From Alphaproteobacteria bacterium (GTDB lineage: Bacteria > Pseudomonadota > Alphaproteobacteria > RS24), in NCBI GenBank assembly GCA_949498175.1, contig CATDDF010000071.1:1-48855 (forward strand): 48,855 nt of DNA, given 5' to 3'. Of this stretch, positions 24,820 through 34,890 are shown piece after piece (position 1 is the first letter of the stretch; each line of letters begins with the position of its first letter). A model generated the notes under the pieces. That model saw only the letters and a program-made list of their open reading frames with translations, was not told the DNA's origin and ran no database searches. The position numbers and the translations under genes were made by a program.

Positions 24820-25191
24820 TCAGGCGGACAATTTGCGCGCATGGGCAGCCCAAATTGTGCCGACAACCAACTCAAAAATAATGACTTCCACAAGCAAAGG
24901 CGCGCCATGGACAAGGCTCGCAATAATCCGCAAAACCGCAGCCGCACCAATGACGAATGAAGCCGCAAAAAGAAATTCGGCGCGTTTTTTCCAAACACCA
25001 TAGGCGGAAAAACCGGCCATAGCGAAAAACATTGCGCCGATGTCACCGATTTGCGAACTGCGCGCCGCGCCGTCCAATAAGGTCATTTGAATGGCTTCGG
25101 CGGCACTGGACGGGTCAAACACCCAGCGCAGAGCCATAAGTGTAAAAAACGCCGCAAAAAGACCGGCAATGATTTGTAAAACTTTATCCAT
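24820..25191 (-). CDS. Small four-helix membrane protein, unknown function
   Basis: A 123-residue protein with about four predicted transmembrane helices: LQIIAGLFAAFFTLMALRWV at the start, then stretches around IGAMFFAMAGFSAYGVW, FLFAASFVIGAAAVLRII and VEVIIFELVVGTIWAA. I recognise no catalytic motif; the layout is like the DUF4345-type small membrane proteins, but I cannot confirm that. The start at 25191 has a GGGAG-like site upstream. Divergent from the MBL hydrolase gene. The 130-base gap between them should hold both promoters; nothing specific stands out. Confidence 0.75.
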   Translation of the reverse strand: MDKVLQIIAGLFAAFFTLMALRWVFDPSSAAEAIQMTLLDGAARSSQIGDIGAMFFAMAGFSAYGVWKKRAEFLFAASFVIGAAAVLRIIASLVHGAPLLVEVIIFELVVGTIWAAHARKLSA

Positions 25192-25321
25192 GATTTACTC
25201 CCTCTATTTCCCGACTGTGGCGCGGCAGAGGCCAACAATCAAGCCATTTTCTGCCCGTGGAAGTGAGATTTCTCTCACCCGGCATGCTATAAATAAATAT
25301 CGGGAAATACGGGAGGACGCT

Positions 25322-26221
25322 ATGGCAATTCCATTTGTGACCGAGTTTGATTTCGAATATGGCCGCTGCGATCGGTTGAGCCCGCTCATTCGCCGCGTCA
25401 TTTGCAACAATCCGGGCCCTTTCACCTTTACCGGCACCGGAACTTATATAATCGGCACGGGTAATGTCGCGGTGATTGATCCGGGGCCGTTGGATGACGC
25501 ACATCTTCATGCCATTATGACCGCGCTCGAGCCGGATGAGAAAATTAGCCATATTGTCATCACCCATACCCATCTCGACCATTCGCCGCTCGCCATGCCG
25601 CTGAAACAACGCAGCGGTGCGGCGATTTATGCCCATGCGCCGGGTGAGGTGGCAGCTTTTGACGGCCCAAGACTGGAAGAAGAGGCAGATGAAGATTTTG
25701 CCCCCGACCATATTGTGGCGCATGGCGATATGATTAAGGGCGATGATTGGACGCTCGAATGCGTGTTCACGCCGGGTCACATGTCGGGCCATATGTGCTA
25801 CGCGCTTATGGAAGAAAAAGCATTATTTTCCGGCGATCACGTGATGGGCTGGTCAACTACCGTCATCGCCCCGCCCGATGGCGATATGACCGATTATATG
25901 GCCTCATTGGATTTATTGCTTGAGCGCGATGACGAAATTTATTGGCCGACCCATGGCACGAGCATTAAAGACCCGCAAAATTTCGTTCGCGCCTATATCG
26001 CTCATCGCCGCGCGCGCGAAGCGCAAGTGATGCAGCGCTTGGAGGCCGGTGATAGCGATATTCGCGAAATGGTGAAAACCATTTATGCCGAGGTCGATAA
26101 GCGCTTGCATCCGGCCGCCGCGCTGTCCGTATTGGCGCATATGCAAGATTTGACCAAACGCGGATTGGTCAGTTGCGAAGGTCAGCCGTCTCTCGATAGC
26201 GCCTATCGCTTGGTCGATTAA
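25322..26221 (+). CDS. MBL-fold metallo-hydrolase (LACTB2-like)
   Basis: A 299-residue metallo-beta-lactamase-fold hydrolase. The zinc motif is THTHLDHSP (about residues 83-91), followed by further metal histidines in the FTPGHMSGHMCY block, in LFSGDHVMGWS and in YWPTHGTS. The C-terminal winged-helix-like segment (ALSVLAHMQDLTKRGLV) is typical of the LACTB2/glyoxalase-like branch. Substrates range from thioesters and RNA to lactones, so function is not fixed. The start at 25322 is set by GGGAGGACGCT; the open frame extending further upstream is chance. Its TAA overlaps the convergent DUF1499 stop in TTAA. Confidence 0.92.
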   Translation: MAIPFVTEFDFEYGRCDRLSPLIRRVICNNPGPFTFTGTGTYIIGTGNVAVIDPGPLDDAHLHAIMTALEPDEKISHIVITHTHLDHSPLAMPLKQRSGAAIYAHAPGEVAAFDGPRLEEEADEDFAPDHIVAHGDMIKGDDWTLECVFTPGHMSGHMCYALMEEKALFSGDHVMGWSTTVIAPPDGDMTDYMASLDLLLERDDEIYWPTHGTSIKDPQNFVRAYIAHRRAREAQVMQRLEAGDSDIREMVKTIYAEVDKRLHPAAALSVLAHMQDLTKRGLVSCEGQPSLDSAYRLVD

Positions 26222-26943
26222 TCAAGCTTTGCCAAATAGGCTTGAATGCGTGCTGCATTGGCACCCAAATCACTCAACCCCACGCGCGACGCAGAGCGCA
26301 CATCAACACGCGTGCCGTCATTGACCGCACTCAGGCGAATAACGACATCGTCCTTAAATCCGAAAAGCGCAGTAGTCGCGGTCGCTTCAATATGTCCTTG
26401 CGCGGCATTGGAGGCGACAATTTCCCATCCCATATTTTCAGCCGCGGCCAGCGCAGCAGCGAAATTATTGCCCGGCGTGCCCGGTAAAGTCAGCGGCACG
26501 ATAGCGGTATAATGCGCTTTTTGCGCCGCTTGCACTTTCTCATCAATCTCGAGGCTATTATCAGAAGCCGCTCTTAACCCCGGCACGGTCTCGAAAACCG
26601 GCGGATTATCGAGATCGGTGCTGATGTCGTGAATGCGCGGCACATCTCCACCCTTGCGTATGGTGGTCACGGGGGCATAGAGCACGGCCAAAGACAAAAC
26701 CAACGCAATGACGCTGTTTTGTATATGCGCCCCGTCACCGCCGAACCCGCCAATCAAAGCGGCAATGGACAGCAAGAGCGCCACAATGGCCAAAAATGTG
26801 GCCACGGCAACCCCCAATAAGGGCAAACGAAAATCAAACACACCCAACCGGAACAAAGCAATGAGTGTGATGGCGAGAAGCGGCGCGGCAATCGCCAAAC
26901 GCAAGCCCCAACTCGATAATGCGAGTACGGTAATGCCAAACAT
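26218..26943 (-). CDS. Membrane protein with DUF1499 domain
   Basis: A 241-residue protein with about three N-terminal helices (within residues 10-95) and a soluble C-terminal DUF1499 domain (about residues 110-240): the IHDISTDLDNPPVFETV block, then VPLTLPGTPGNNFAAALAAA and DVVIRLSAVNDGTRVDVRSA. DUF1499 is widespread in Alphaproteobacteria and of unknown function. The start overlaps the stop of the upstream acyl-CoA synthetase gene by one base (TAATG), so the two are co-transcribed. Confidence 0.85.
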   Translation of the reverse strand: MFGITVLALSSWGLRLAIAAPLLAITLIALFRLGVFDFRLPLLGVAVATFLAIVALLLSIAALIGGFGGDGAHIQNSVIALVLSLAVLYAPVTTIRKGGDVPRIHDISTDLDNPPVFETVPGLRAASDNSLEIDEKVQAAQKAHYTAIVPLTLPGTPGNNFAAALAAAENMGWEIVASNAAQGHIEATATTALFGFKDDVVIRLSAVNDGTRVDVRSASRVGLSDLGANAARIQAYLAKLD

Positions 26944-28586
26944 TATTCAGCGGCCCCCTTAGCTTCCGGCAATTTATAGTCGGAAAATTGTTCCCGCAGG
27001 GTCAGCTTCTGAATTTTGCCGGTCGCCGTATGGGGAATTTCATCGACAAAAGTCACATCATCAGGCATCCACCATTTGGCAATTTTGCCTTCGAGATAAC
27101 CCAAAACCTGCTCTTTACTGATTTCAGCACCCTCATCCTTAACGATGATAAGCAATGGCCGCTCATCCCACTTCGGATGCGGCAGACCGATAACGGCGGC
27201 TTCCGTGACGCCTTCGCAACCGACGGCGACATTTTCAATCTCAATCGATGAAATCCATTCGCCGCCGGATTTGATGACGTCTTTTGAGCGGTCGGTGATT
27301 TGCATAAAACCAAGCTCGTCAATCGTCGCGACATCGCCGGTGTCGAAAAACCCGTCTTCATCAAGAATTTGACCGCCATCGCCTTTAATATATTCGCCGA
27401 CAATAAACGGCCCGCGCACCATAAGGTGACCAAAGGCTTTGCCGTCGCGCGGCAATTCATTGCCTTCATCATCGGTGATTTTCATTTCCACCCCAAACGG
27501 CGCGCGGCCTTGCTTGACCTTAATATCCATTTGTTGATCGAAGCTCATATTTTCCATACCCGCCTTAAAGCTGGCAATGGTGCCGAGTGGCGAGAGCTCG
27601 GTCATGCCCCAAGCATGTTTCACCGAAACATCATAATCGCGCTCAAATTTTTCAAGCATGACGCGCGGCACGGCAGAGCCGCCAATCGTCACATCATTGA
27701 GCATGGGCAGTTTCAAATTATTGGCTTCCAAATGCTGCAACAGCATCAGCCAAACGGTCGGCACGGCGGCGGTAAAGGTCACTTCTTCATCGGTCAAAAG
27801 CTGATAAATGCTCTCGCCATCCATATTCGGGCCGGGATTGACGATTTTCGAACCGGCGGCCGGCGCGCTCAGGGCCAAACCCCAAGCATTGGCATGGAAC
27901 ATCGGCACGACGGGCATAATGCTGTCCGTGCTTTTCAACCCCATCACATCGCTCGCATTACCCACCAAAGTGTGCAGCACATTGGAGCGGTGCGTATAGC
28001 AAACGCCTTTCGGATTGCCGGTCGTGCCGGAGGTATAACAAATGCCGCATGGCGCGCGCTCATCAACTTCCACCCAATTGAAATCGCCGTTCTGCCCGTC
28101 AATCAAATCTTCATAGCAATGCACATTTTTAAGGCTGGTATCCGGCATATGCGCCGCATCGGTCATAATGATGATGCCTTTGACATTGGGAATTTGGTCC
28201 TCAATCGCTTCCAAAACCGGCACAAAAGTCAAATCGGTGAAGATAAGCTTATCTTCGGCATGATTGATGATATAGACCAATTGCTCGGCAAACAGGCGTG
28301 GATTGAGCGTGTGATACACGCCGCCAATGCCGGTAATGCCATACCAGGCCTCAATATGGCGGTGCGTATTCCAAGCCAAAGTGGCAATCACGTCTTGCTC
28401 GCCCATGCCGAGGCTTTTGAGCGCTTGGCTCAACTTGCGCGCACGCAAATGCAATTCCGCATAAGTCTCGCGATGAATATTGCCTTCGACCAGGCGCGAT
28501 ACGATTTCACGCTCACTGTGATTGACCCTTGCATGATCCAAAATGCGGTTCATCAATAGCGGCACGTCTTGCATTTGACCGAACAT
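26943..28586 (-). CDS. Long/medium-chain fatty acid-CoA ligase (AMP-binding)
   Basis: A 547-residue ANL-family ligase. AMP-binding loop [19 protein letters not shown] lies in the first half, [13 protein letters not shown] in the middle, [20 protein letters not shown] and [18 protein letters not shown] at the hinge, and [15 protein letters not shown] carries the C-terminal catalytic lysine. The overall pattern is like AlkK and medium-chain ligases (FadD of beta-oxidation). The start at 28586 follows GGGAGG; the open frame further upstream is chance. It is the second acyl-CoA synthetase of the window; the two are only distantly alike. Divergent from an amidase gene. Confidence 0.93.
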   Translation of the reverse strand: MFGQMQDVPLLMNRILDHARVNHSEREIVSRLVEGNIHRETYAELHLRARKLSQALKSLGMGEQDVIATLAWNTHRHIEAWYGITGIGGVYHTLNPRLFAEQLVYIINHAEDKLIFTDLTFVPVLEAIEDQIPNVKGIIIMTDAAHMPDTSLKNVHCYEDLIDGQNGDFNWVEVDERAPCGICYTSGTTGNPKGVCYTHRSNVLHTLVGNASDVMGLKSTDSIMPVVPMFHANAWGLALSAPAAGSKIVNPGPNMDGESIYQLLTDEEVTFTAAVPTVWLMLLQHLEANNLKLPMLNDVTIGGSAVPRVMLEKFERDYDVSVKHAWGMTELSPLGTIASFKAGMENMSFDQQMDIKVKQGRAPFGVEMKITDDEGNELPRDGKAFGHLMVRGPFIVGEYIKGDGGQILDEDGFFDTGDVATIDELGFMQITDRSKDVIKSGGEWISSIEIENVAVGCEGVTEAAVIGLPHPKWDERPLLIIVKDEGAEISKEQVLGYLEGKIAKWWMPDDVTFVDEIPHTATGKIQKLTLREQFSDYKLPEAKGAAE

Positions 28587-28674
28587 AGTTTCCTCCCTAT
28601 CGTCGTTAACCGATCGTTTTTGACTGGCGCTAATTTGCCCAATGCATGGCGTCTTGTCCATAGGGAGGGATGAA

Positions 28675-30126
28675 ATGACACTGCATAAATTATCAGCGCG
28701 CGAACTGGCCGAAAAAATAGCCGCAGGCAGTGTTTCTTCAAAAGAAGCAACACAGCATTTCATTGACCGTATTGAACAGCACAATCCGGCGATTAACGCG
28801 GTTATTGCCACGCGCTTTGACGCAGCTCTTGAAGAGGCCGAAGCGGCAGATGACGCTATCGCCAAAGGCAATGTCAAAGGCCCGCTGCACGGCGTACCGA
28901 TGACGATTAAGGATTTATTCGAGGTTGACGGCATGACCTGCGATGCCGGTTTTCCCGACTATAAAGGCCATATTTCCACATCAGACGCGGTGGTCACGAC
29001 GCGGCTGAAAGCCGCCGGTGCCATTATCATCGGCAAAACCAATTCCCCCATGGCCGGCGGCGATATTCAGACCTATAATGCGGTGCACGGCACGACCAAT
29101 AATCCGCACAATCTCGACCATACGCCGGGCGGCTCGTCAGGCGGCTCATCGGCGGCGCTGGCTGCCGGCATGACGCCGCTTGAATATGGCAGCGATATTG
29201 GCGGTTCGGTGCGCGCACCGGCGCATTTCAGCGGCCTGTTCAGCCATAAGCCGAGTTTCGCCATTGTGCCGATGCGCGGTCATGTGCCGCCGCCGCATGG
29301 CATGCCGTGGGAGCCCAGCGAATTGACCGTTGCCGGTCCATTGGGGCATACGGCAGGCGATATTGAGCTGGCGCTTGATGTCACGGTCGGGCTTGACGGC
29401 CCGATGCGCCAGGCCATGCAAATTCAGCTGCAAGGGCCGCGCCATGCCACGCCGCAGGGCTTGCGCGTCGGCCTATGGCCTGGCGATGCCGCGTGCGAGG
29501 TCGAAAACGCCTTCAGCAGCGCCATTGAAGAAGCCGGTAAAGCTCTGGAAAAACAAGGTGCCAGCCTGCACACCATCGCTCCCGATTTCGACAAGGCGCA
29601 GCATTTCGAGACCTATATGAAACGCTTGAGTTCCATCATCGGTTCTGATCTTCCGCAGACGGTTTTTGACGCTATGCAAGGCATTGTTGATGCAGCCGAT
29701 GCCGAAGACACCTCCATGCGCGTCACGCAAGCGCGCGGCATCACGCTGAGCCATGGTGAATGGCTGCGCCTCAATATTCGCAAAGCCAAATATGATTTGG
29801 CATGGCAAGCCGTGTTTGAAGAAGTCGATGTGTTGCTGTGCCCGGTTACGCCGAGCACCGCCATGAAGCACGACCATAATCCCGATTTCCATGCCCGCAC
29901 CATTGCGGTTAACGGCAAGAAACAATCTTATTTCGACAATTTCTTTTGGGCCGGTATCGCCACTTTATGCGGCCTACCTTCCACTGTCGTGCCATTGGGT
30001 CTGCATGAAGGTTTGCCTTTCGGCATGCAAATTATCGGCCCCGCATATGAAGACAAAACCCCGCTTGGCGTTGCCAAAATGCTGGAAAATATCGGCTATC
30101 AATGGCTTCAGCCGGAAGGCTATTGA
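28675..30126 (+). CDS. Amidase signature family protein
   Basis: A 483-residue amidase of the signature family (GatA-like fold). The catalytic Ser-cisSer-Lys set is complete: Lys79 in PMTIKDLFEV, Ser154 in PGGSSGGSSAAL and Ser178 in GSDIGGSVRAPA. Members hydrolyse many amides; the sequence is not GatA, since the flanking genes are not gatBC and the middle region differs. The start at 28675 is set by GGGAGGGATGAA; the track from 28642 is without a ribosome site. It is divergent from the fatty acid-CoA ligase and convergent with the CDF exporter. Confidence 0.92.
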   Translation: MTLHKLSARELAEKIAAGSVSSKEATQHFIDRIEQHNPAINAVIATRFDAALEEAEAADDAIAKGNVKGPLHGVPMTIKDLFEVDGMTCDAGFPDYKGHISTSDAVVTTRLKAAGAIIIGKTNSPMAGGDIQTYNAVHGTTNNPHNLDHTPGGSSGGSSAALAAGMTPLEYGSDIGGSVRAPAHFSGLFSHKPSFAIVPMRGHVPPPHGMPWEPSELTVAGPLGHTAGDIELALDVTVGLDGPMRQAMQIQLQGPRHATPQGLRVGLWPGDAACEVENAFSSAIEEAGKALEKQGASLHTIAPDFDKAQHFETYMKRLSSIIGSDLPQTVFDAMQGIVDAADAEDTSMRVTQARGITLSHGEWLRLNIRKAKYDLAWQAVFEEVDVLLCPVTPSTAMKHDHNPDFHARTIAVNGKKQSYFDNFFWAGIATLCGLPSTVVPLGLHEGLPFGMQIIGPAYEDKTPLGVAKMLENIGYQWLQPEGY

Positions 30127-30132
30127 GCGCGT

Positions 30133-31056
30133 CTAGCTCTGCTCAAGCGGCGTCAGTTCTTCATGCCCTTCCGGGTCTTGGTGTATCAGCACTTCAACGC
30201 CCGGAAATTTCGCCATGACGGAGGCCTCCACCGCATCTGATATTTGATGCGCATTGTTGAGCGTAATCGCGCCGTCCAATTCAATATGACATTGCACAAA
30301 ACTGGATAGACCGGCACGGCGCGTGCGTAAATCATGCAATCCCAAAACCTGCGGATGAGAGAGGATAATTTGTTTTATTTCTTCGCGAATATCATCATCC
30401 AATTCGCGGTCCATCAGCTGGTCGGCAGCGGTGGAAAAAATATCCCATGCGCTTTTGGCCAAAATACCGGCCACGACAAGACCCAAAACCGGATCGGCAT
30501 AAACAAAGCCCATCGGGCCCGAAAGCACCAAAGCGGCAATCACCCCCATATTCATATAAATGTCACCGGCATAATGCGCGCTATCGGCATGAATGGCGAC
30601 CGAATTGGTCGCTTTGGCGACGCGGCGCTGCACCATCACCAAACCGCCGGTCAATACAATCGACACGGCAATGACGATAATCCCTATCGTGCTTTCCTGC
30701 AGCACGCTGGGATTGAGTAGGGCGCGCACCGCCTCCACGACCAGAAACAATGCCGCCAAAGACAGCGCCGCACCCTGCACCAAAGCGGCCAAAGCTTCCG
30801 CCTTGCCGTGGCCGAAACGATGTTCTGCATCGGCCGGTGTTTGCGCATGGCGAATGGCAAAGAAATTCATCACCGAGAGTGACAAATCCATAATCGAGTC
30901 GAGAAATGAGCCGAGCAAGGCGACCGAGCCGGTCAACAGCCAAGCAAAACCTTTCATGACAATCATCACGGAAGCCACAAGAATGGCCAAAAGCGCCGTG
31001 CCTTGCACGCGCTTGCCGGGCTGCAAGCCGATATGATCGTGATGATGTTCGCTCAT
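30133..31056 (-). CDS. Cation diffusion facilitator (FieF/CzcD-type metal exporter)
   Basis: A 307-residue inner-membrane metal/proton antiporter with six helices and a cytoplasmic C-terminal domain. Metal site residues Asp53 and Asp57 are in GSFLDSIMDLS (helix 2), and the helix-5 site is in IHADSAHYAGDIYMN. The C-terminal part shows LHDLRTRRAGLSSFVQCHIE. The His-rich start (MSEHHHDH) could bind metal. The site set (D-x3-D and H-x3-D) is that of zinc, iron or cadmium exporters of the FieF branch. Not in an operon with a metalloregulator here. Confidence 0.93.
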   Translation of the reverse strand: MSEHHHDHIGLQPGKRVQGTALLAILVASVMIVMKGFAWLLTGSVALLGSFLDSIMDLSLSVMNFFAIRHAQTPADAEHRFGHGKAEALAALVQGAALSLAALFLVVEAVRALLNPSVLQESTIGIIVIAVSIVLTGGLVMVQRRVAKATNSVAIHADSAHYAGDIYMNMGVIAALVLSGPMGFVYADPVLGLVVAGILAKSAWDIFSTAADQLMDRELDDDIREEIKQIILSHPQVLGLHDLRTRRAGLSSFVQCHIELDGAITLNNAHQISDAVEASVMAKFPGVEVLIHQDPEGHEELTPLEQS

Positions 31057-31082
31057 AGCCTTAACCTACTGCATTTCAGACC

Positions 31083-31685
31083 TTACGGATATAGACGCTC
31101 GGTTTGCCAATCGGCCTCGGCATTTAGGCGCTTAAAAACCAGCCGGTCGTGCAGGCGATGATCGCCATCTTGCCAAAACTCAATGCGCAAAGGCGTGATA
31201 CGCCACCCCGACCAATGCGGCGGGCGCGGAATATCCTCACCCGGATATTTTTTGTCCATTTCAGCATAGGCCGCTTCCAATTCGGCGCGGTCAGCCAAAG
31301 GGCGCGATTGCTGCGAAGCCCAAGCCCCGATGCGGCTTTCGCGGCCGCGCGAATTATAATAGGCATCCGCCTCTTCATCCGCGACCGGCGAGATTGGCCC
31401 TTGAATGCGCACTTGGCGATGCAGGCTCTTCCAATGGAAAACCAAAGCCGCTTTGGCGTTTTGGTCCAACTCATTACCCTTTTGGCTTTCGAGATTGGTG
31501 TAAAAAACAAAGCCACGCGCATCATGACCTTTCAACAGCACCATGCGCGCATTGGGCATGCCATCCGCGCTGACCGTCGCCAGCGCCATCGCATTGGGGT
31601 CATTCGGCTCGCTTTTGGCGGCCTCTTGCAACCAATCGTCAAAAGCGGCAATCGGGTCGCTCGGTATATCGACAAATAAGCTCAT
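31083..31685 (-). CDS. pdxH: Pyridoxine/pyridoxamine 5'-phosphate oxidase PdxH
   Basis: A 200-residue FMN enzyme making pyridoxal 5'-phosphate from pyridoxine or pyridoxamine phosphate. The family blocks are present: [20 protein letters not shown], then [37 protein letters not shown] and a C-terminal [20 protein letters not shown]. The last residues WQTERLYP are the usual end. Start is the ATG at 31685; a TTG one codon earlier is not needed. It forms a divergent pair with the Sel1 lipoprotein gene. Confidence 0.96.
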   Translation of the reverse strand: MSLFVDIPSDPIAAFDDWLQEAAKSEPNDPNAMALATVSADGMPNARMVLLKGHDARGFVFYTNLESQKGNELDQNAKAALVFHWKSLHRQVRIQGPISPVADEEADAYYNSRGRESRIGAWASQQSRPLADRAELEAAYAEMDKKYPGEDIPRPPHWSGWRITPLRIEFWQDGDHRLHDRLVFKRLNAEADWQTERLYP

Positions 31686-31734
31686 CAATTTTCCTTAAGT
31701 TCCTTTATCGGCTCTTTCCGCTATATATAAGGGC

Positions 31735-32184
31735 ATGCGCCCCGCTTGCAAATTATTGACTGTTGCCATGCTGCTTTTGGCCGCTTGCGCCGCCCCGCCC
31801 GATACGGCGCGTTTCAAAATCGACTTTGAGCGCGGCGTCAAAGCCTATGAGGCGGGTAATTATGAAGCTGCGCGCAAGCTTTGGCAGCCTCTGGCCGACA
31901 ATTATGACCTCGCCGCTTTGCGCAATCTCGGCCATCTCTATCGACTGGGGCAAGGTGTCGCCCAGAACGGCAGAAAAGCAAGCCGCTATTATGAGAAAGC
32001 CGCCAAGCTTGGCCATGCCCCATCGCAGACCAATTTGGCGCAAATGTATTTTTCCGGCGCGCTGATTGAACGCGATAGCGAAAAAGCCATGCACTGGCTT
32101 GAAAAAGCTGCCGCACAGGGATATCCACCGGCGCGGCAATTGCTCGCCGTCAAAACGCAAAACTTTGAATTTCATAGCCGCTAG
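31735..32184 (+). CDS. Sel1-repeat lipoprotein
   Basis: A 149-residue predicted lipoprotein: signal peptide MRPACKLLTVAMLLLAAC ends in a lipobox with the modified cysteine at residue 18. Two or three Sel1/TPR repeats follow (ALRNLGHLYRLGQGV, then RKASRYYEKAAKLGHAPSQT, then EKAMHWLEKAAAQGYPPARQ). Sel1 proteins act as scaffolds in the envelope; partners unknown. A TATATA box ends only seven bases before the ATG, so the transcript may be leaderless; the AAGGG just upstream is too close to serve as a ribosome site. Confidence 0.88.
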   Translation: MRPACKLLTVAMLLLAACAAPPDTARFKIDFERGVKAYEAGNYEAARKLWQPLADNYDLAALRNLGHLYRLGQGVAQNGRKASRYYEKAAKLGHAPSQTNLAQMYFSGALIERDSEKAMHWLEKAAAQGYPPARQLLAVKTQNFEFHSR

Positions 32185-32245
32185 GTTTTTTGCGCGGCGC
32201 AGTTTATATAGGTGAAGCTGAAACAGCGATTGAATTGAGGGCATT

Positions 32246-33061
32246 ATGAGCCAGAAGATTATGCAAGGAAAACGCGGCCTGATAATGGGGGTCGCCAATA
32301 AAAACTCCATCGCTTGGGGTATTGCGCAAGCATGCGCCGATGCCGGTGCGGAGCTTGCCTTCACCTATCAAGGTGAAATGTTGCTGAAGCGCGTTGCGCC
32401 TCTGGCCGAAAGCGTCGGCTCGGATTTCGTCGAACCATGCGATGTCACCGATGAAGCCAGCATGGATGCTTTGTTTGAAAAACTTGAAGCCAAATGGGGC
32501 AAGCTGGACTTCGTCGTCCACGCCATTGCCTTTGCCGGTAAAGAAGAACTGATGGGGCGTTATGTCGACACCTCGGCGGAAGCGTTTGACAAAGCGCTGA
32601 ACATTAGCTGCTACAGCTTCACCGCAGTGGCGCAACGGGCGGAAAAGCTGATGGAAGAAGGCGGTTCGATGATAACGCTGTCCTATTATGGCGCGGCCAA
32701 AGTCATTCCGCATTACAATGTCATGGGCGTCGCCAAAGCGGCGCTGGAGGCTTCCGTGCGCTATTTGGCCAGTGATTTGGGGCCGAAAGGCATTCGCGTC
32801 AATTCCATTTCGGCCGGCCCCATTCGCACATTGGCGGCGGCCGGTATTGGCGATTTTCGCGAAATGCTGAAATGGAACGAAGCCAATGCACCGATGCGCC
32901 GCAATGTCACCAAAGAACAGGTCGGCCAATCGGCGGTTTATTTGCTGTCCGATATGTCAGCCGGTGTGTCCGGTGAAATCCATTATGTCGATGTCGGCTA
33001 TAACACGATCGGCATGGCCGCTTTTGACGATTTGAAAGCGGCCCAAAGCGAGGATGGCTGA
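32246..33061 (+). CDS. fabI: Enoyl-ACP reductase (NADH) FabI
   Basis: A 271-residue short-chain-dehydrogenase-fold enzyme for the last step of fatty acid elongation. The nucleotide site reads [20 protein letters not shown], and the catalytic Tyr157 and Lys164 are in [20 protein letters not shown] (Y-x6-K, as expected for FabI). [20 protein letters not shown] follows. It is the target of triclosan-type inhibitors. A TATATA -10 box lies at 32205-32210 with no good -35. Its stop overlaps aroC by one base (TGATG). Confidence 0.97.
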   Translation: MSQKIMQGKRGLIMGVANKNSIAWGIAQACADAGAELAFTYQGEMLLKRVAPLAESVGSDFVEPCDVTDEASMDALFEKLEAKWGKLDFVVHAIAFAGKEELMGRYVDTSAEAFDKALNISCYSFTAVAQRAEKLMEEGGSMITLSYYGAAKVIPHYNVMGVAKAALEASVRYLASDLGPKGIRVNSISAGPIRTLAAAGIGDFREMLKWNEANAPMRRNVTKEQVGQSAVYLLSDMSAGVSGEIHYVDVGYNTIGMAAFDDLKAAQSEDG

Positions 33062-34152
33062 TGTCGCATAATAGTTTCGGTCATTTGTTTCGCGTGACGA
33101 GCTGGGGCGAGAGCCACGGGCCCGCTTTGGGTTGCGTGATTGACGGCACGCCTGCACGCCTACCTCTGACCGAGGCCGATATTCAGCATTGGCTCGATAA
33201 AAGAAAGCCCGGGCAAAATAAGTTCACCACGCAAAGGCGCGAAGCCGATGCGGTGAAAATTCTCTCCGGCGTGTTTGAAGACCCGGATACCGGCGCGCAA
33301 GTGACCACCGGCACACCGATTTCGCTGCTGATTGAAAACACCGACCAGCGCTCGAAAGATTATGGCGAAATCAAAGACAAATACCGCCCCGGCCATGCCG
33401 ATTTTACCTATATGGAAAAATACGGCATTCGCGATTATCGCGGCGGCGGGCGTTCATCGGCACGCGAGACGGCAGCGCGGGTCGCGGCCTCGGCTGTCGC
33501 GCGCAAAGTGCTGGACGGCGTCACCATTCGCGGCGCTTTGGTGCAAATGGGGCCGCATGAGATCAATCGCGATAATTGGAATTGGGACGAAGTTGAAAAC
33601 AACCCGTTCTGGTGTCCTGACGCGCAAGCCGCCAAGCAATGGGAAGAATATCTCGATGGCGTGCGCAAAGCCGGTTCAAGCTGCGGCGCGGTGATTGAAG
33701 TGGTTGCCTCCGGCGTGCCCGTCGGTTGGGGCGCGCCTGTGTATGGCAAGCTGGATACGGATTTGGCCGCCGCCATGATGAGCATTAACGCGGTTAAAGG
33801 CGTTGAGATCGGCAATGGCTTTGCGGCGGCCGCTTTGTCGGGCGAGGAAAATGCCGATGAAATGACCAAAAAAGGTTTCACCAGCAATCATGCCGGTGGC
33901 GTATTGGGCGGCATTTCCACCGGCCAAGATGTCGTTGTGCGCTTTGCCGTCAAACCGACTTCGTCGATTTTGACACCGCGCCAAACCGTTGATGTTGACG
34001 GCAATGAAACCGATATTGTCACCAAAGGCCGCCACGACCCATGTGTCGGCATTCGCGCCGTGCCGGTCGGTGAGGCGATGATGGCGTGCGTGCTGGCTGA
34101 CCATAAGCTGCGCCATTTGGGACAAGCATCGGGCAGGGGTAACGGCACATAA
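33061..34152 (+). CDS. aroC: Chorismate synthase AroC
   Basis: A 363-residue FMN-dependent enzyme converting EPSP to chorismate, the last step of the shikimate pathway. The N-terminal [20 protein letters not shown] signature, the [20 protein letters not shown] block and the C-terminal [20 protein letters not shown] are all standard. It overlaps fabI and thiE by one base each, so the three are transcribed together. Complete and normal in length. Confidence 0.97.
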   Translation: MSHNSFGHLFRVTSWGESHGPALGCVIDGTPARLPLTEADIQHWLDKRKPGQNKFTTQRREADAVKILSGVFEDPDTGAQVTTGTPISLLIENTDQRSKDYGEIKDKYRPGHADFTYMEKYGIRDYRGGGRSSARETAARVAASAVARKVLDGVTIRGALVQMGPHEINRDNWNWDEVENNPFWCPDAQAAKQWEEYLDGVRKAGSSCGAVIEVVASGVPVGWGAPVYGKLDTDLAAAMMSINAVKGVEIGNGFAAAALSGEENADEMTKKGFTSNHAGGVLGGISTGQDVVVRFAVKPTSSILTPRQTVDVDGNETDIVTKGRHDPCVGIRAVPVGEAMMACVLADHKLRHLGQASGRGNGT

Positions 34153-34826
34153 TGGCCGCACAAAAGCCGCAAGGCCGCGCCCGCACGCGGCTTTATCTCA
34201 TCCCCCCGCCACAGATTGACTTGCAAGCATTCGCGCCACGTCTCGATGAAGCTTTATCGGCCGGAGATGTCGCTTGCCTGCAATTGCGTCTGAAAAATGC
34301 CGATAATATACCGCCCGATGAGAGCGTGATTGCCGAAGCCATTGAACAGCTTATGCCGATTGCGCATGCGCATGATGTGGCGTTTATTTTGAACGACAAC
34401 CCCGAGTTGGCCGCCAAATATGACTGCGATGGGGTGCATATTGGCCAAGATGACATGGCCTATGCGGCGGCACGCGCCATAATGGGCGACGATAAAATCA
34501 TTGGCGTAACCTGTCATGACAGCAAGCATTTGGCGATGGAAGCGGGCGAAGCGGGGGCTGACTATGTCGCCTTTGGTGCGTTTTACGACACGCAAACCAA
34601 ACAGGCCAAGAGCAAAGCCGATGCGGATATATTGAGCTTTTGGCAAGAATTTGTCGAATTGCCCTGCGTCGCCATTGGCGGCATCACACCCGATAATGCC
34701 GCACCACTGGTTACGGCCGGTGCTGATTTCATCGCCGCCTCGGCCGGTGTTTGGCAGCACGGTGAGGGAGCCGCGGCAGCGTTACGTGCCTTTAATGATA
34801 TCTTTGATACGGCCCATGACAAATAA
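34152..34826 (+). CDS. thiE: Thiamine phosphate synthase ThiE
   Basis: A 224-residue TIM-barrel enzyme joining HMP-PP and thiazole phosphate. Features: [11 protein letters not shown] (usually QLREK), [45 protein letters not shown] and the phosphate loop [12 protein letters not shown]. The first motif carries LRLK instead of the canonical REK, so activity should be checked, but the rest of the site is present. An extra N-terminal stretch rich in Arg precedes the barrel. No TPP riboswitch is visible, since it is inside an operon with aroC. Confidence 0.85.
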   Translation: MAAQKPQGRARTRLYLIPPPQIDLQAFAPRLDEALSAGDVACLQLRLKNADNIPPDESVIAEAIEQLMPIAHAHDVAFILNDNPELAAKYDCDGVHIGQDDMAYAAARAIMGDDKIIGVTCHDSKHLAMEAGEAGADYVAFGAFYDTQTKQAKSKADADILSFWQEFVELPCVAIGGITPDNAAPLVTAGADFIAASAGVWQHGEGAAAALRAFNDIFDTAHDK

Positions 34827-34830
34827 GCAT

Positions 34831-34858
34831 TTGCCGCGCTTCGCCGCTATGCTATCAG
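34831..34858 (+). promoter_or_regulatory. Candidate promoter of efp
   Basis: TTGCCG, a 16-base spacer and TATCAG, about 30 bases before the efp start codon. A weak -10 but the same TTGC -35 as at other genes here. Confidence 0.35.
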
Positions 34859-34890
34859 ACCTCAACTTAAAGTCGTGAAGGTGAAGCCCG

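Noticed and set aside
27300-28559. A 419-codon plus-strand frame opposite the fatty acid-CoA ligase
   Set aside because: Same reasons: a shadow of the ligase with no ribosome site and no recognisable family.
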